From assembly GCA_963509715.1 (NCBI GenBank), contig CAUPCB010000011.1, positions 1 through 43,903 on the forward strand: DNA of 43,903 nt, read 5' to 3'. The position numbers and the translations under genes are program-made. The stretch is from JABCPE02 sp963509715. Its GTDB lineage: Bacteria; Bacteroidota; Bacteroidia; Flavobacteriales; Weeksellaceae. The notes beneath the pieces were generated by a model. The model did no database searches. It saw only the letters and a list, made by a program, of their open reading frames with translations, and was not told the DNA's origin. This document shows, in pieces, positions 34,290 to 42,319 of the stretch. Position 1 is the stretch's first letter; each line of letters opens with the position of its first letter.

Positions 34290-35283
34290 AGGAGCCAACT
34301 CTCGCTATCGTTCTTATAACTACAAAAAATGGTTTGAGAAAGAGGGCGTAGAGGCTTCCTATTCGCCGTTGTTTAATGATTTCTATTTCAGATACCTGCA
34401 TGGTAATATTCTGATGAAAAACATAGTGGCGCTTTGGTGTATGATAAAGAGAGTTTTTTATCTTTTTTTTCATGTTCAGAAATACGACCATGTTATTATA
34501 GAATATGAGCTTTTCCCAAAACTCCCACTGGGTTTTGAATTGTTTTTTTTAAAGAAAATAAAATCTTTCAGCCTTGATTTTGATGATAATATTTCTGCAA
34601 ATTACGCAGGAACGAGTCTGCAGAACAAAATTCCAGAGCTGATGAAATTAGCTAAATTTGTCACCGTGGGAAATCGTTGGTATATTTCTGAATTTCAAGG
34701 GAATTTGATTTTTCTTCCGACAGTAATAGATTTAGATAAATATCCTCTTTGTGGTCTTCAAAAAGAAAACGATGCCAAAGAAATAGTCTGGATGGGTTCT
34801 CCTTCTACGACAAAGCATTTCAAACTGGTGGACAAAGCCCTCGGAAGGCTTTCCGAAAAATATGATTTTACCCTAAAAGTTATCGGTGGAAAAGTAGAGC
34901 TGGATAAAAGAATTAAAACTAAATTTGAGGATTGGAATGCTCAAACCGAGAATAAAGACTTGGCCGAGAGTACCATAGGCATTATGCCCTTGGAAAACAG
35001 CTATTGGGAAATGGGAAAATGTGGTTTCAAACTTATCCAATACATGGCGAGCGGCATTCCCGTGGTGGCATCTCCACTGCCCGCGAATAGGGACATTGTG
35101 ACTAGTGATGTAGGTTTCACAGCGGAGAGTGAGGACGAATGGTATGAGAAATTATCCATTTTGCTGGAGAGTTTTGAACTTCGCCAAAAAATGGGACAAG
35201 CAGGCAGAAAAAGAGCTGAAGAGAACTATTCTTACCAAGTTTGGGGCAAAAAATATGTAGAAATATTAAAAAACAATATATAG
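34255..35283 (+). CDS. GT-B glycosyltransferase
   Basis: A 342-residue cytoplasmic transferase with GT4-like features. The N-terminus KILFLTKYTSKGANSRYRSY is an acceptor-side GT-B start. The donor-side domain has VWMGSPSTTKHFK near 178-190 and CGFKLIQYMASGIPVVASP near 255-273, the usual sugar-nucleotide contact region. It would add one sugar to the lipid-linked repeat unit; sugar and linkage cannot be read. The start ATG lies inside the polymerase gene and the N-terminus begins at the first beta strand, so it is well supported. Confidence 0.82.
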   Translation: MKILFLTKYTSKGANSRYRSYNYKKWFEKEGVEASYSPLFNDFYFRYLHGNILMKNIVALWCMIKRVFYLFFHVQKYDHVIIEYELFPKLPLGFELFFLKKIKSFSLDFDDNISANYAGTSLQNKIPELMKLAKFVTVGNRWYISEFQGNLIFLPTVIDLDKYPLCGLQKENDAKEIVWMGSPSTTKHFKLVDKALGRLSEKYDFTLKVIGGKVELDKRIKTKFEDWNAQTENKDLAESTIGIMPLENSYWEMGKCGFKLIQYMASGIPVVASPLPANRDIVTSDVGFTAESEDEWYEKLSILLESFELRQKMGQAGRKRAEENYSYQVWGKKYVEILKNNI

Positions 35284-35286
35284 ATT

Positions 35287-37179
35287 ATGTGCGGTATCAA
35301 TGGGCTGGTGTATAAAAATGCAGAAAACACAGATGTTCAGAACATTATAGGAAAAATGAACCAAAAAATCATTCATCGTGGGCCTGATGAAGATGGTTTT
35401 TTCGTGGAACATTTGGAAGACAAAACGATAGCTTTCGCTATGAGAAGGCTTTCCATCGTTGATTTATCCACAGGAAAACAACCGATTTTTACCGAAGATA
35501 AGAGTAAAGTCATTGTTTTTAATGGTCAGATTTACAATTCCGAAGAACTGAAAAAAACACTCGTTCAGAAAGGCTACACTTTTCATACTTCTTCTCCTGC
35601 GGAAGTGGTGCTAAAACTCTATGAATGTTTTGGTTTAGAGGCTTTTAAGATGCTTGACGGTGTGTTTGCTTTTTCTATTTATGATAAAATTTTGGGCAAA
35701 ATTTTCATCGTTCGAGACTTTTTCGGTGACAAGCCACTGCACTATCAGCATTCTCAAAAAGGCTTAATATGGGCATCAGAACTGAAATCCATTATTTCCG
35801 TTTTGGATAAAAAACCAGAAATTGACAACACGGGGCTGAATCTCTATTTTCAGTTGACCTATATCCCTGCTCCTTTTACTATATATAAGGGAATCAGTAA
35901 GTTAGAGTCCAATAGTTTCATAGAATATGATGTAAATACTAATGCGCTTAAAATTCATGAAATCCATTCGGAAAAGATTGAAAAACAACAAGTTAGTTTT
36001 GATGAAGCTAAGAAAAATGTAAGAAAATTAGTTGAAGAAAGTGTAAGCTCTCGCAGTGTTTCAGATGTTTCACTGGGGGCTTTCCTATCGGGAGGAGTGG
36101 ATTCTTCTATTATAAGTCTTTGTTTATCAAAGCAGTCCGATAGTAAAATAGATACTTTTTCCATCGGTTTTGATAAAAAATCTTTTGATGAAACAGATAA
36201 ATCAAGGCTTGTGGCGAATCTTATCGGCAGTAACCACCATGAATTCGTGATTTCCGAGAAGGATTTGACTTCCCATTTGGATGAGATTCTGCTGAATTTT
36301 GATGAGCCTTTTGCGGATTCATCAGCTCTTCCGAGTTATATAGTCGCTTCTAAAACAGCTGATTATGTGAAAGTTGCCCTTACAGGAGATGGCGGTGATG
36401 AGGTTTTCGGAGGGTATAATAAATATTTAATCGGAGGAATTAACCAAAAATATACAAGTCTGGTTCCCAGATTCTTACACCAAAGTGTGCTGAAAGTAGC
36501 AAACGCTTTGACCAAACAAAAAGGAGATGAGCGAGGACTGAAATTTAAAGTTAGAAAAGCTTTAAACTCAATAGATTATGATGATTCCTTTTTTTATAAC
36601 ATTATAAAATTAGGTTTCACGGACAAGGAAATGTCCATTTATCTCAATGAAAAAGACAGAGTCAAAAATCCTCTGGCGTATTATCAGCAAAGAATACCCA
36701 ATCCTAAAAATCTCACAGATTTTAGAAATGTAGATAAAATGATAAGCTTAGAAGGGGACATGATTGTAAAAGTGGATAGAACGAGTATGCTGGCATCTAT
36801 GGAATGCAGGGCTCCGTTTTTGACCAGAGAGATTTGGAATTACACCCTGAGCCTTCCAGATGAGTATCTGCTGAAAGGAAATAACAAGAAAATGATTCTG
36901 AAAAAAGCTTTTGAAAACGAGTTTCCAGAGCAGTTTTTGGAAAAATCCAAAAAAGGCTTCGGAGTTCCTGTCGGAGACTGGCTTAGACAAGGGATGAGAA
37001 GTGAGTTTTTGAGCTATATAGATGATAAATTTCTTGAAGAGCAGGATATATTTGATATTCAGAATATTAAGAAAATAGTTCTCAACCACCTAAATTCTGT
37101 GGAGGACAATTCCTTTAAAATCTGGACTTTTTATTGCTTCCAAAAGTGGTATAAAAACACATATTTAGCAACCAAATAG
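35287..37179 (+). CDS. asnB: Asparagine synthase, glutamine-hydrolysing (AsnB-like)
   Basis: A 630-residue two-domain enzyme. The glutaminase domain begins MCGINGLV with the nucleophile Cys2 and includes FNGQIYN near 78. The synthetase domain has the PP-loop SGGVDSS near 267-273 and LTGDGGDEVFGGY near 365. It would form an amide from an aspartyl or other carboxyl group using glutamine and ATP. Members in polysaccharide loci are often thought to amidate sugar acids rather than make asparagine. The gene is placed between two glycosyltransferases with three-base and 12-base gaps, supporting that role, but no sugar-acid enzyme is visible here. Confidence 0.9.
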   Translation: MCGINGLVYKNAENTDVQNIIGKMNQKIIHRGPDEDGFFVEHLEDKTIAFAMRRLSIVDLSTGKQPIFTEDKSKVIVFNGQIYNSEELKKTLVQKGYTFHTSSPAEVVLKLYECFGLEAFKMLDGVFAFSIYDKILGKIFIVRDFFGDKPLHYQHSQKGLIWASELKSIISVLDKKPEIDNTGLNLYFQLTYIPAPFTIYKGISKLESNSFIEYDVNTNALKIHEIHSEKIEKQQVSFDEAKKNVRKLVEESVSSRSVSDVSLGAFLSGGVDSSIISLCLSKQSDSKIDTFSIGFDKKSFDETDKSRLVANLIGSNHHEFVISEKDLTSHLDEILLNFDEPFADSSALPSYIVASKTADYVKVALTGDGGDEVFGGYNKYLIGGINQKYTSLVPRFLHQSVLKVANALTKQKGDERGLKFKVRKALNSIDYDDSFFYNIIKLGFTDKEMSIYLNEKDRVKNPLAYYQQRIPNPKNLTDFRNVDKMISLEGDMIVKVDRTSMLASMECRAPFLTREIWNYTLSLPDEYLLKGNNKKMILKKAFENEFPEQFLEKSKKGFGVPVGDWLRQGMRSEFLSYIDDKFLEEQDIFDIQNIKKIVLNHLNSVEDNSFKIWTFYCFQKWYKNTYLATK

Positions 37180-37191
37180 AAATAAAATATT

Positions 37192-38361
37192 TTGAAAAAA
37201 CTCATTCGTATAACCACCGTGCCGATCTCTTTTAAAGTTCTTTTAAAGGGGCAGTTGCGGTTTATGGCTTCTAATGGATTTGATGTGAAAGGGGTTTCTT
37301 CTGAAGGAGAGGAACTAAAAGAGGTTCGTGAAAATGAAGGGATTGTGATGGAAGCCATCAATATGTCCCGTAAAATAACGCCGTTTCAGGACTTGAAATC
37401 GCTTTGGGAAATGTGGAATTTTTTGAGAAAAGAAAAACCACAGATAGTTCACACCCATACTCCCAAAGCAGGAATTATAGGGATGTTGGCAGCACGATTG
37501 GCAGGAGTTCCGCATCGTCTGCATACCGTGGCAGGGCTGCCTTTGATGGAGGCTACGGGAATTAAAAGAAAAATTTTAAACTTTGTGGAAAAGCTTACAT
37601 ACAGCTCTGCTACAAGGGTTTATCCTAATTCCAAAGGTTTGTATAATTTTATTTTGCAAAATAATTTTACCCAAAGTAATAAACTGAAAATCATCGCTAA
37701 TGGCTCTTCTAATGGAATAAATACTACATTTTTTAGTCCAGCGCAAGTATCTGAAATAGAAAAGATTACACTTAGAGAGAAATTGAACATTCAGCCTGAT
37801 GATTTTGTATTTGTGTTTGTGGGAAGAATAGTCAGCGACAAAGGAATAAATGAACTGATAAAAGCATTTTCTGAGCTTCAGACAGCAAAAAATAATGAAT
37901 TAACAGGCATAAAACTTCTTTTGGTAGGAGGTTTGGAGAGTTATTTAGACCCTTTGAATCCAGAAACTTTGGCTGAAATAAATCAAAATAAAGATATCAT
38001 TTCTGTGGGCTTTCAGCAGGATGTTCGTCCATTTTTTGCTATTTCTGATGCATTGGCTTTTCCAAGTTATCGCGAGGGATTTCCTAATGTGGTCATGCAG
38101 GCAGGAGCCATGGGACTGCCGAGCATAGTTTCTGATATCAATGGCTGTAATGAAATCATTGTAGAAGGAAAAAATGGGCTAATCATTCCACCTAAAGATG
38201 TAGAAAAATTAAAAGAAAAAATGCTAACTTTGGCAAAAGACAAAAATTTATATACTAAACTAAAGGGGAACAGCCGCAGAATGATAGAAAACAGGTATGA
38301 GCAGTCTGTGGTTTGGAATGCCCTTTTGGAGGAGTATGAAGGTTTGTTACAAAGTGTTTAA
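37192..38361 (+). CDS. Glycosyltransferase family 4
   Basis: A 389-residue GT-B enzyme. It starts at a TTG (KKLIRITTVPISFK), which places the first beta strand right at the N-terminus. Motifs are THTPKAGIIGMLAARLAG (about 83-100), FVFVGRIVSDKGINELI near 205-221 and YREGFPNVVMQAGAMGLP (about 291-308), the GT4 donor-site motif. The second glutamate of the E-x7-E pattern is Gln here, a variant I recall in several capsule GTs. It probably acts after the initiating transferase. The sugar donor is unknown. Confidence 0.86.
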   Translation: MKKLIRITTVPISFKVLLKGQLRFMASNGFDVKGVSSEGEELKEVRENEGIVMEAINMSRKITPFQDLKSLWEMWNFLRKEKPQIVHTHTPKAGIIGMLAARLAGVPHRLHTVAGLPLMEATGIKRKILNFVEKLTYSSATRVYPNSKGLYNFILQNNFTQSNKLKIIANGSSNGINTTFFSPAQVSEIEKITLREKLNIQPDDFVFVFVGRIVSDKGINELIKAFSELQTAKNNELTGIKLLLVGGLESYLDPLNPETLAEINQNKDIISVGFQQDVRPFFAISDALAFPSYREGFPNVVMQAGAMGLPSIVSDINGCNEIIVEGKNGLIIPPKDVEKLKEKMLTLAKDKNLYTKLKGNSRRMIENRYEQSVVWNALLEEYEGLLQSV

Positions 38362-38375
38362 AGTCAGTTTTTGAT

Positions 38376-38987
38376 ATGTATAAAAATTTTATTAAACCTG
38401 CTATAGATTTTGTGCTTGCGCTTGTAGGATTTTTATTCTTAAGTCCTGTTTTCGTTTTGGTTACGATAGGTTTATTTTTTGCCAATGATGGGAAGCCGTT
38501 CTTTTTTCAGCTTCGTCCAGGGAAGAATGGGAAGATTTTTAAAATCATCAAATTTAAAACCATGACTGACAAAAAGGACGAAAACGGAAACCTCCTGCCA
38601 GATGCAGACAGACTTACCAAGATAGGCAGCTTTGTCCGTAAGACTTCTTTGGATGAAATCCCGCAGCTGCTGAATGTCATCAAGGGAGATATGTCTCTTG
38701 TCGGGCCAAGACCGCTTTTGCCGAAGTATTTGGAACTTTATAATGATTTTCAGCGTCGAAGAAATGAGGTGAAACCAGGCATCACAGGATGGGCTCAGGT
38801 CAATGGGCGTAACAGCATAAGCTGGGAAAAGAAATTTGAATATGATGTTTGGTATGTCGATAATGTGAGTTTTTTATTAGACATTAAAATACTGATAATG
38901 ACTGTTTTAAAGGTTGTGAAATCAGAAGGAATCAATGAACAGGGACAGGCTACATCAAATGAATTTAAAGGAAATAATATAGAATAA
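38376..38987 (+). CDS. Initiating sugar-1-phosphate transferase (PglC/WcaJ-type)
   Basis: A 203-residue bacterial sugar transferase that would put a sugar-1-phosphate on undecaprenyl phosphate. It is the short PglC-like form with one N-terminal membrane-associated helix (about 9-31). Signatures: FFQLRPGKNGKIFKIIKFKT (within 45-64), the Asp-Glu pair in SLDEIPQLLN near 93, GDMSLVGPRPLLP near 106-118 and GITGWAQVNGRN near 134-145. With the dehydratase, aminotransferase and formyltransferase it forms a PglFEDC-like set. The small AT-rich gene follows three bases after its stop. Confidence 0.92.
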   Translation: MYKNFIKPAIDFVLALVGFLFLSPVFVLVTIGLFFANDGKPFFFQLRPGKNGKIFKIIKFKTMTDKKDENGNLLPDADRLTKIGSFVRKTSLDEIPQLLNVIKGDMSLVGPRPLLPKYLELYNDFQRRRNEVKPGITGWAQVNGRNSISWEKKFEYDVWYVDNVSFLLDIKILIMTVLKVVKSEGINEQGQATSNEFKGNNIE

Positions 38988-38990
38988 ATT

Positions 38991-39329
38991 ATGGACAAAA
39001 GAATAAAACTAAAGTTTATATATCATAATATGACAAGAAGTAATAGAGCCTATCAGATGTATAAAAATAAGCCTACTTACTATAATGCTTGTCATATCTA
39101 TAATGCTAATAAAATAATATATGATTCTATAAATCAACTTCTTATAGATGATTTGACAGAAGAACAATTGCAAGAAGTTATTAATTATATATTTCATCTG
39201 GAGAAGTGGTTTATTCAGTTTGATAATGAAAAAAATAAAATAAAAGATATAGAAGAAACTTTTATTTTTCAAGCATTTGATGACCATATACCTTTTCCTA
39301 AAAACTTTTTAAAAATTTTTAATCTATGA
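38991..39329 (+). CDS. Unrecognised 112-residue protein in the polysaccharide locus
   Basis: I do not recognise this protein. It is mostly helical, Asn/Tyr/Lys/Ile-rich, without a signal peptide or membrane helix. It starts MDKRIKLKFIYHNMTRSNRA and has a basic N-terminal half and an acidic middle (LIDDLTEEQLQEVINYIF near 50-67). Start three bases after the transferase gene, and the stop overlaps the formyltransferase ATG as ATGA, suggesting coupled translation. I counted 70 G/C in 300 bases (39001-39300), about 23%, far below flanking genes. A partner of the formyltransferase or a small regulatory factor are guesses only. Confidence 0.65.
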   Translation: MDKRIKLKFIYHNMTRSNRAYQMYKNKPTYYNACHIYNANKIIYDSINQLLIDDLTEEQLQEVINYIFHLEKWFIQFDNEKNKIKDIEETFIFQAFDDHIPFPKNFLKIFNL

Positions 39330-40078
39330 AATATGGATTTGCAGGGGATAGAGAAATCTCTGTCAAAATATTAGAACTATTGATTAGCCTAGATTATCGG
39401 CCTAGTTTTTTATTGGTAAGTGAAAGCGAAAATGCTACACATACAGATAAACTTATTGAGGTTTCTCAGTTAGATTCTAGTCGTATATTTACTAATAAAG
39501 ATTTGAAATCAAAGGATTTCATAGAAAAAATCAAAAAATTTGAAATAGATTATATTTTTGGGATACATTATCCATTTATTATCAGTAAAGAATTGATCAA
39601 TTTTCCTAAAGTAGGTTTTCTAAATTTGCATCCAGCTTATTTACCATATAATAAGGGTTGGCATACACCTTCTTGGGCTATTTATGAAGGGACAAAATAT
39701 GGAGCAACTCTACATTTTATGTCAGAAAAACTAGATGAAGGAGATATTATCCACCAAAGAGAGGTAACCATCCTTCCAGAAGATACAGCAAATAGTCTGT
39801 ATAAGAGGGTGTTGGATTTAGAATATGAAGTATTTAGGGAAGCTGTTCCTCAGTTAGTTTCTTTAGCGCCTAATAGAATTAAACAGATAGAAGAGGGAAC
39901 AGAACATAAAAAAACAGATTTGGAAAATATTCGTGAAATTTCCTTATCAGAAGAAATAAAAGCAGGAGATTTAATTAACAAACTTAGAGCATTGACCACC
40001 AATAACTCTGATGAAGCTGCTTTTTTCGTTGTGGATGGAGTAAAATATAACATTCAAGTAAGAATCATAAAAGAATAA
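39326..40078 (+). CDS. Sugar N-formyltransferase (formyltransferase fold)
   Basis: A 250-residue protein with the fold of methionyl-tRNA formyltransferase but lacking its C-terminal tRNA-binding domain at normal length. The catalytic triad is visible: Asn100 and His102 in GFLNLHPAYLPYNKG and Asp137 in EKLDEGD. It would use N10-formyl-tetrahydrofolate. PYNKGWHTPSWAI resembles the sugar formyltransferases of the ArnA/WbkC/VioF kind. With the next-door aminotransferase, the likely acceptor is a 4-amino-4,6-dideoxy sugar nucleotide. AT-rich (about 27% GC in 300 bases sampled). A short C-terminal extension (about 190-250) is unassigned. Confidence 0.85.
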   Translation: MKYGFAGDREISVKILELLISLDYRPSFLLVSESENATHTDKLIEVSQLDSSRIFTNKDLKSKDFIEKIKKFEIDYIFGIHYPFIISKELINFPKVGFLNLHPAYLPYNKGWHTPSWAIYEGTKYGATLHFMSEKLDEGDIIHQREVTILPEDTANSLYKRVLDLEYEVFREAVPQLVSLAPNRIKQIEEGTEHKKTDLENIREISLSEEIKAGDLINKLRALTTNNSDEAAFFVVDGVKYNIQVRIIKE

Positions 40079-40080
40079 AA

Positions 40081-41211
40081 ATGAGCACAAAAATATGGCT
40101 TTCCTCTCCTCATATGGGAGGGAGCGAACTAAAATACATTAACGAAGCATTTGACCAAAACTGGGTAGCGCCTCTGGGACCGAATGTGAATAATTTTGAA
40201 ACGGATTTAGAACAATATCTTTCTGAAAATGTGAAAGTTGCAGCGGTTTCAGCAGGGACGGCGGCTCTGCATTTAGCGCTTGTTATTTTAGGAATAAAGG
40301 CTGGAGATGAGGTTATTTGCCAGAGTTTTACATTTGCGGCATCGGCAAATCCTATTGTTTATCAGGGAGCTACGCCTGTTTTTGTGGATTCTGAGCCTGA
40401 AACATGGAATATGTGTCCTGTGGCTTTGGAAACAGCCATTAAAGATAGAATAGCTAAGGGAAAAAAGCCAAAAGCCGTTATAGTGGTACATCTGTATGGA
40501 ATGCCTGCAAAAATGGATGAAATCATAGAAGTTGCCAACCGATATGAAATCCCAGTGGTAGAAGATGCAGCGGAGGCTCTCGGAAGCTCATACAAAGGGA
40601 GAAAGTGCGGGACTTTTGGAGAAATATCTTTTTTAAGTTTTAATGGGAATAAAATAATAACGACTTCTGGAGGGGGAGCGCTGGTATGTAAAACGCAGGA
40701 GCACAAGGATAAAGCAGTTTTTCTTTCCACTCAGGCAAGAGACAATGCGCCACATTATCAGCATTCACAGATAGGCTACAACTATAGAATGAGCAATATC
40801 TCAGCTGGAATAGGGCGTGGGCAGATGGAAGTTTTGGATTTAAGGATTTCTCAGCGCCGTAAAAATCATGATTTCTATCAAGAAATATTTAAGAATATAG
40901 ACGGAATTGAGCTGTTTACAGAGCCGAATTCAGACTTTTTCTCTAATCACTGGCTTTCTGCTATCACAATAGATGCGCAGAAAACAGGTTTTGACAGAGA
41001 GCAACTTCGTCTGAAACTACAAGAAGAAAATATAGAAAGCCGTCCGCTTTGGAAGCCGATGCATTTACAGCCTGTCTTTGCTGATGCACCATATTATGGA
41101 GGAAATGTAGCCGAAAATTTATTTAATAATGGGCTTTGCCTGCCTTCTGGGTCTAATTTGACAGCTGAAGATTTGGAGAGAATAAAAAATGTAATTGAGA
41201 ACATGTTATGA
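40081..41211 (+). CDS. DegT/DnrJ/EryC1/StrS aminotransferase (PglE-like)
   Basis: A 376-residue PLP enzyme. The PLP lysine is Lys191 in SFNGNKIITTSGGG, SAGTAALHLAL (57-67) binds the phosphate and VEDAAEALGSSY (160-171) carries the aspartate that contacts the pyridine nitrogen. The N-terminal LSSPHMGGSE and the NWVAPLGP segments match the PglE/WbpE-like clade acting on UDP-4-keto-6-deoxy-GlcNAc with glutamate as donor. This fits the dehydratase at 26714. It starts two bases after the formyltransferase and overlaps rfbC by ATGA. Sugar specificity is inferred. Confidence 0.9.
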   Translation: MSTKIWLSSPHMGGSELKYINEAFDQNWVAPLGPNVNNFETDLEQYLSENVKVAAVSAGTAALHLALVILGIKAGDEVICQSFTFAASANPIVYQGATPVFVDSEPETWNMCPVALETAIKDRIAKGKKPKAVIVVHLYGMPAKMDEIIEVANRYEIPVVEDAAEALGSSYKGRKCGTFGEISFLSFNGNKIITTSGGGALVCKTQEHKDKAVFLSTQARDNAPHYQHSQIGYNYRMSNISAGIGRGQMEVLDLRISQRRKNHDFYQEIFKNIDGIELFTEPNSDFFSNHWLSAITIDAQKTGFDREQLRLKLQEENIESRPLWKPMHLQPVFADAPYYGGNVAENLFNNGLCLPSGSNLTAEDLERIKNVIENML

Positions 41212-41753
41212 AAGTAAAATCAACGCCACTTAAAAACTGCTATATCATAGAACCTACTGTTTTTGAAGATGATAGGGGGTATTTTTATGAGAAATTTAAT
41301 GAACAAAAATTCGAGCAACTGACAGGAATGAATGGACATTTCGTTCAGGATAATGTTTCCAAGTCTTCTTATGGAGTTCTTCGCGGACTGCATTTACAGA
41401 AAGGAGATATGGCTCAGGCGAAACTGGTGTCTTGTCAGGAGGGAAGAGTCTGGGATGTTGCGGTGGATTTGCGTGAAGATTCGCCTACTTTTGGGCAGTG
41501 GTTCGGTGTGGAGCTTAGCGCCGAAAATAGACTGCAGTTCTACATTCCGAGAGGTTTTGCTCATGGATTTTCAGTGCTGAGTCCGACTGCGGTTTTTACT
41601 TATAAATGTGATAATTTTTATAATAAAGAATCCGAAGGCGGTATCATTTGGAATGATGCGGAGCTCGGCATAGACTGGAAACTTCCAATGTCAGATATTA
41701 TTTTATCTGAAAAAGATAAGGTGCAAAAAACCTTCCAAGAAAAGGATTTTTAA
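41208..41753 (+). CDS. rfbC: dTDP-4-dehydrorhamnose 3,5-epimerase
   Basis: A 181-residue cupin-fold epimerase. Family residues: RGYFYEKF near 23-30, the catalytic His62 in RGLHLQ, VAVDLREDSPTFGQW near 83-97, YIPRGFAHGF near 111-120 and YKCDNFYNKE with the catalytic Tyr. It converts dTDP-4-keto-6-deoxy-glucose to the L-lyxo form on the way to dTDP-L-rhamnose. RmlA, RmlB and RmlD are not in the window. It overlaps the aminotransferase by four bases and ends the polysaccharide operon. Confidence 0.93.
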   Translation: MKVKSTPLKNCYIIEPTVFEDDRGYFYEKFNEQKFEQLTGMNGHFVQDNVSKSSYGVLRGLHLQKGDMAQAKLVSCQEGRVWDVAVDLREDSPTFGQWFGVELSAENRLQFYIPRGFAHGFSVLSPTAVFTYKCDNFYNKESEGGIIWNDAELGIDWKLPMSDIILSEKDKVQKTFQEKDF

Positions 41754-41773
41754 ACCATAAAATCAACAATATA

Positions 41774-42319
41774 ATGAACAATATAATAAAACTGAGAGGT
41801 TTAATTTCACTCAACTTTTTGATTTTCTTCCTGCCGTTTTTAAAGATGTGTTCTGGCGTGGAGAAGAAATCAGAAGTCGTGGCTGAAACAGCTATCTCAG
41901 TGCAGAATAATACAGAAGCCCAATCAGACACTCTTGTATTGGACACTTTGGAAGAAAGCCAAACACTCTCTAAACTAGTGCCTATTCTGGATAATCAGGG
42001 TATAGTGTATAACTTCTATGAAGCGGTTTATTTTAATTTTGAAACGGACATGATAGAGGATTTTGAGTTTTCTCCTTTTATATGTTATCCGCTCGTATTA
42101 TTTTTAGTAATATTAATGTTCATAGGTTCAGTATTCAATAAAACTATGTTAATAAGGACTTTGTCTATTATTAACATAGTTTTGTTGTTAGGTTCAGTGG
42201 TGTGGTTTTATTTTTTGGAGTTTATAGAAAATATTAACCAGCTGAGAATCGGTTTTTATTTGATAATATTAAACATGTTACTCATCTTTGTCCTTTCAAA
42301 TCAAAAACAAAAAACTTAG
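41774..42319 (+). CDS. Hypothetical membrane protein
   Basis: An unrecognised 181-residue protein: one N-terminal hydrophobic segment (about 8-26), a polar Glu/Ser/Thr-rich domain (27-95), and three closely spaced membrane helices (about 98-118, 123-145, 153-173). It starts 20 bases after rfbC and may be read through from the operon. An 11-bp direct repeat (41765-41775 and 41777-41787) straddles the start codon. Its 3' end overlaps the convergent flavoprotein gene by four bases, and no terminator is visible there. Confidence 0.65.
   Translation: MNNIIKLRGLISLNFLIFFLPFLKMCSGVEKKSEVVAETAISVQNNTEAQSDTLVLDTLEESQTLSKLVPILDNQGIVYNFYEAVYFNFETDMIEDFEFSPFICYPLVLFLVILMFIGSVFNKTMLIRTLSIINIVLLLGSVVWFYFLEFIENINQLRIGFYLIILNMLLIFVLSNQKQKT

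Noticed and set aside
41765..41787. 11-bp direct repeat AACAATATAAT as an attachment or target-site duplication
   Set aside because: The two copies are one base apart in AT-rich DNA with nothing inserted between; most likely chance or slippage.
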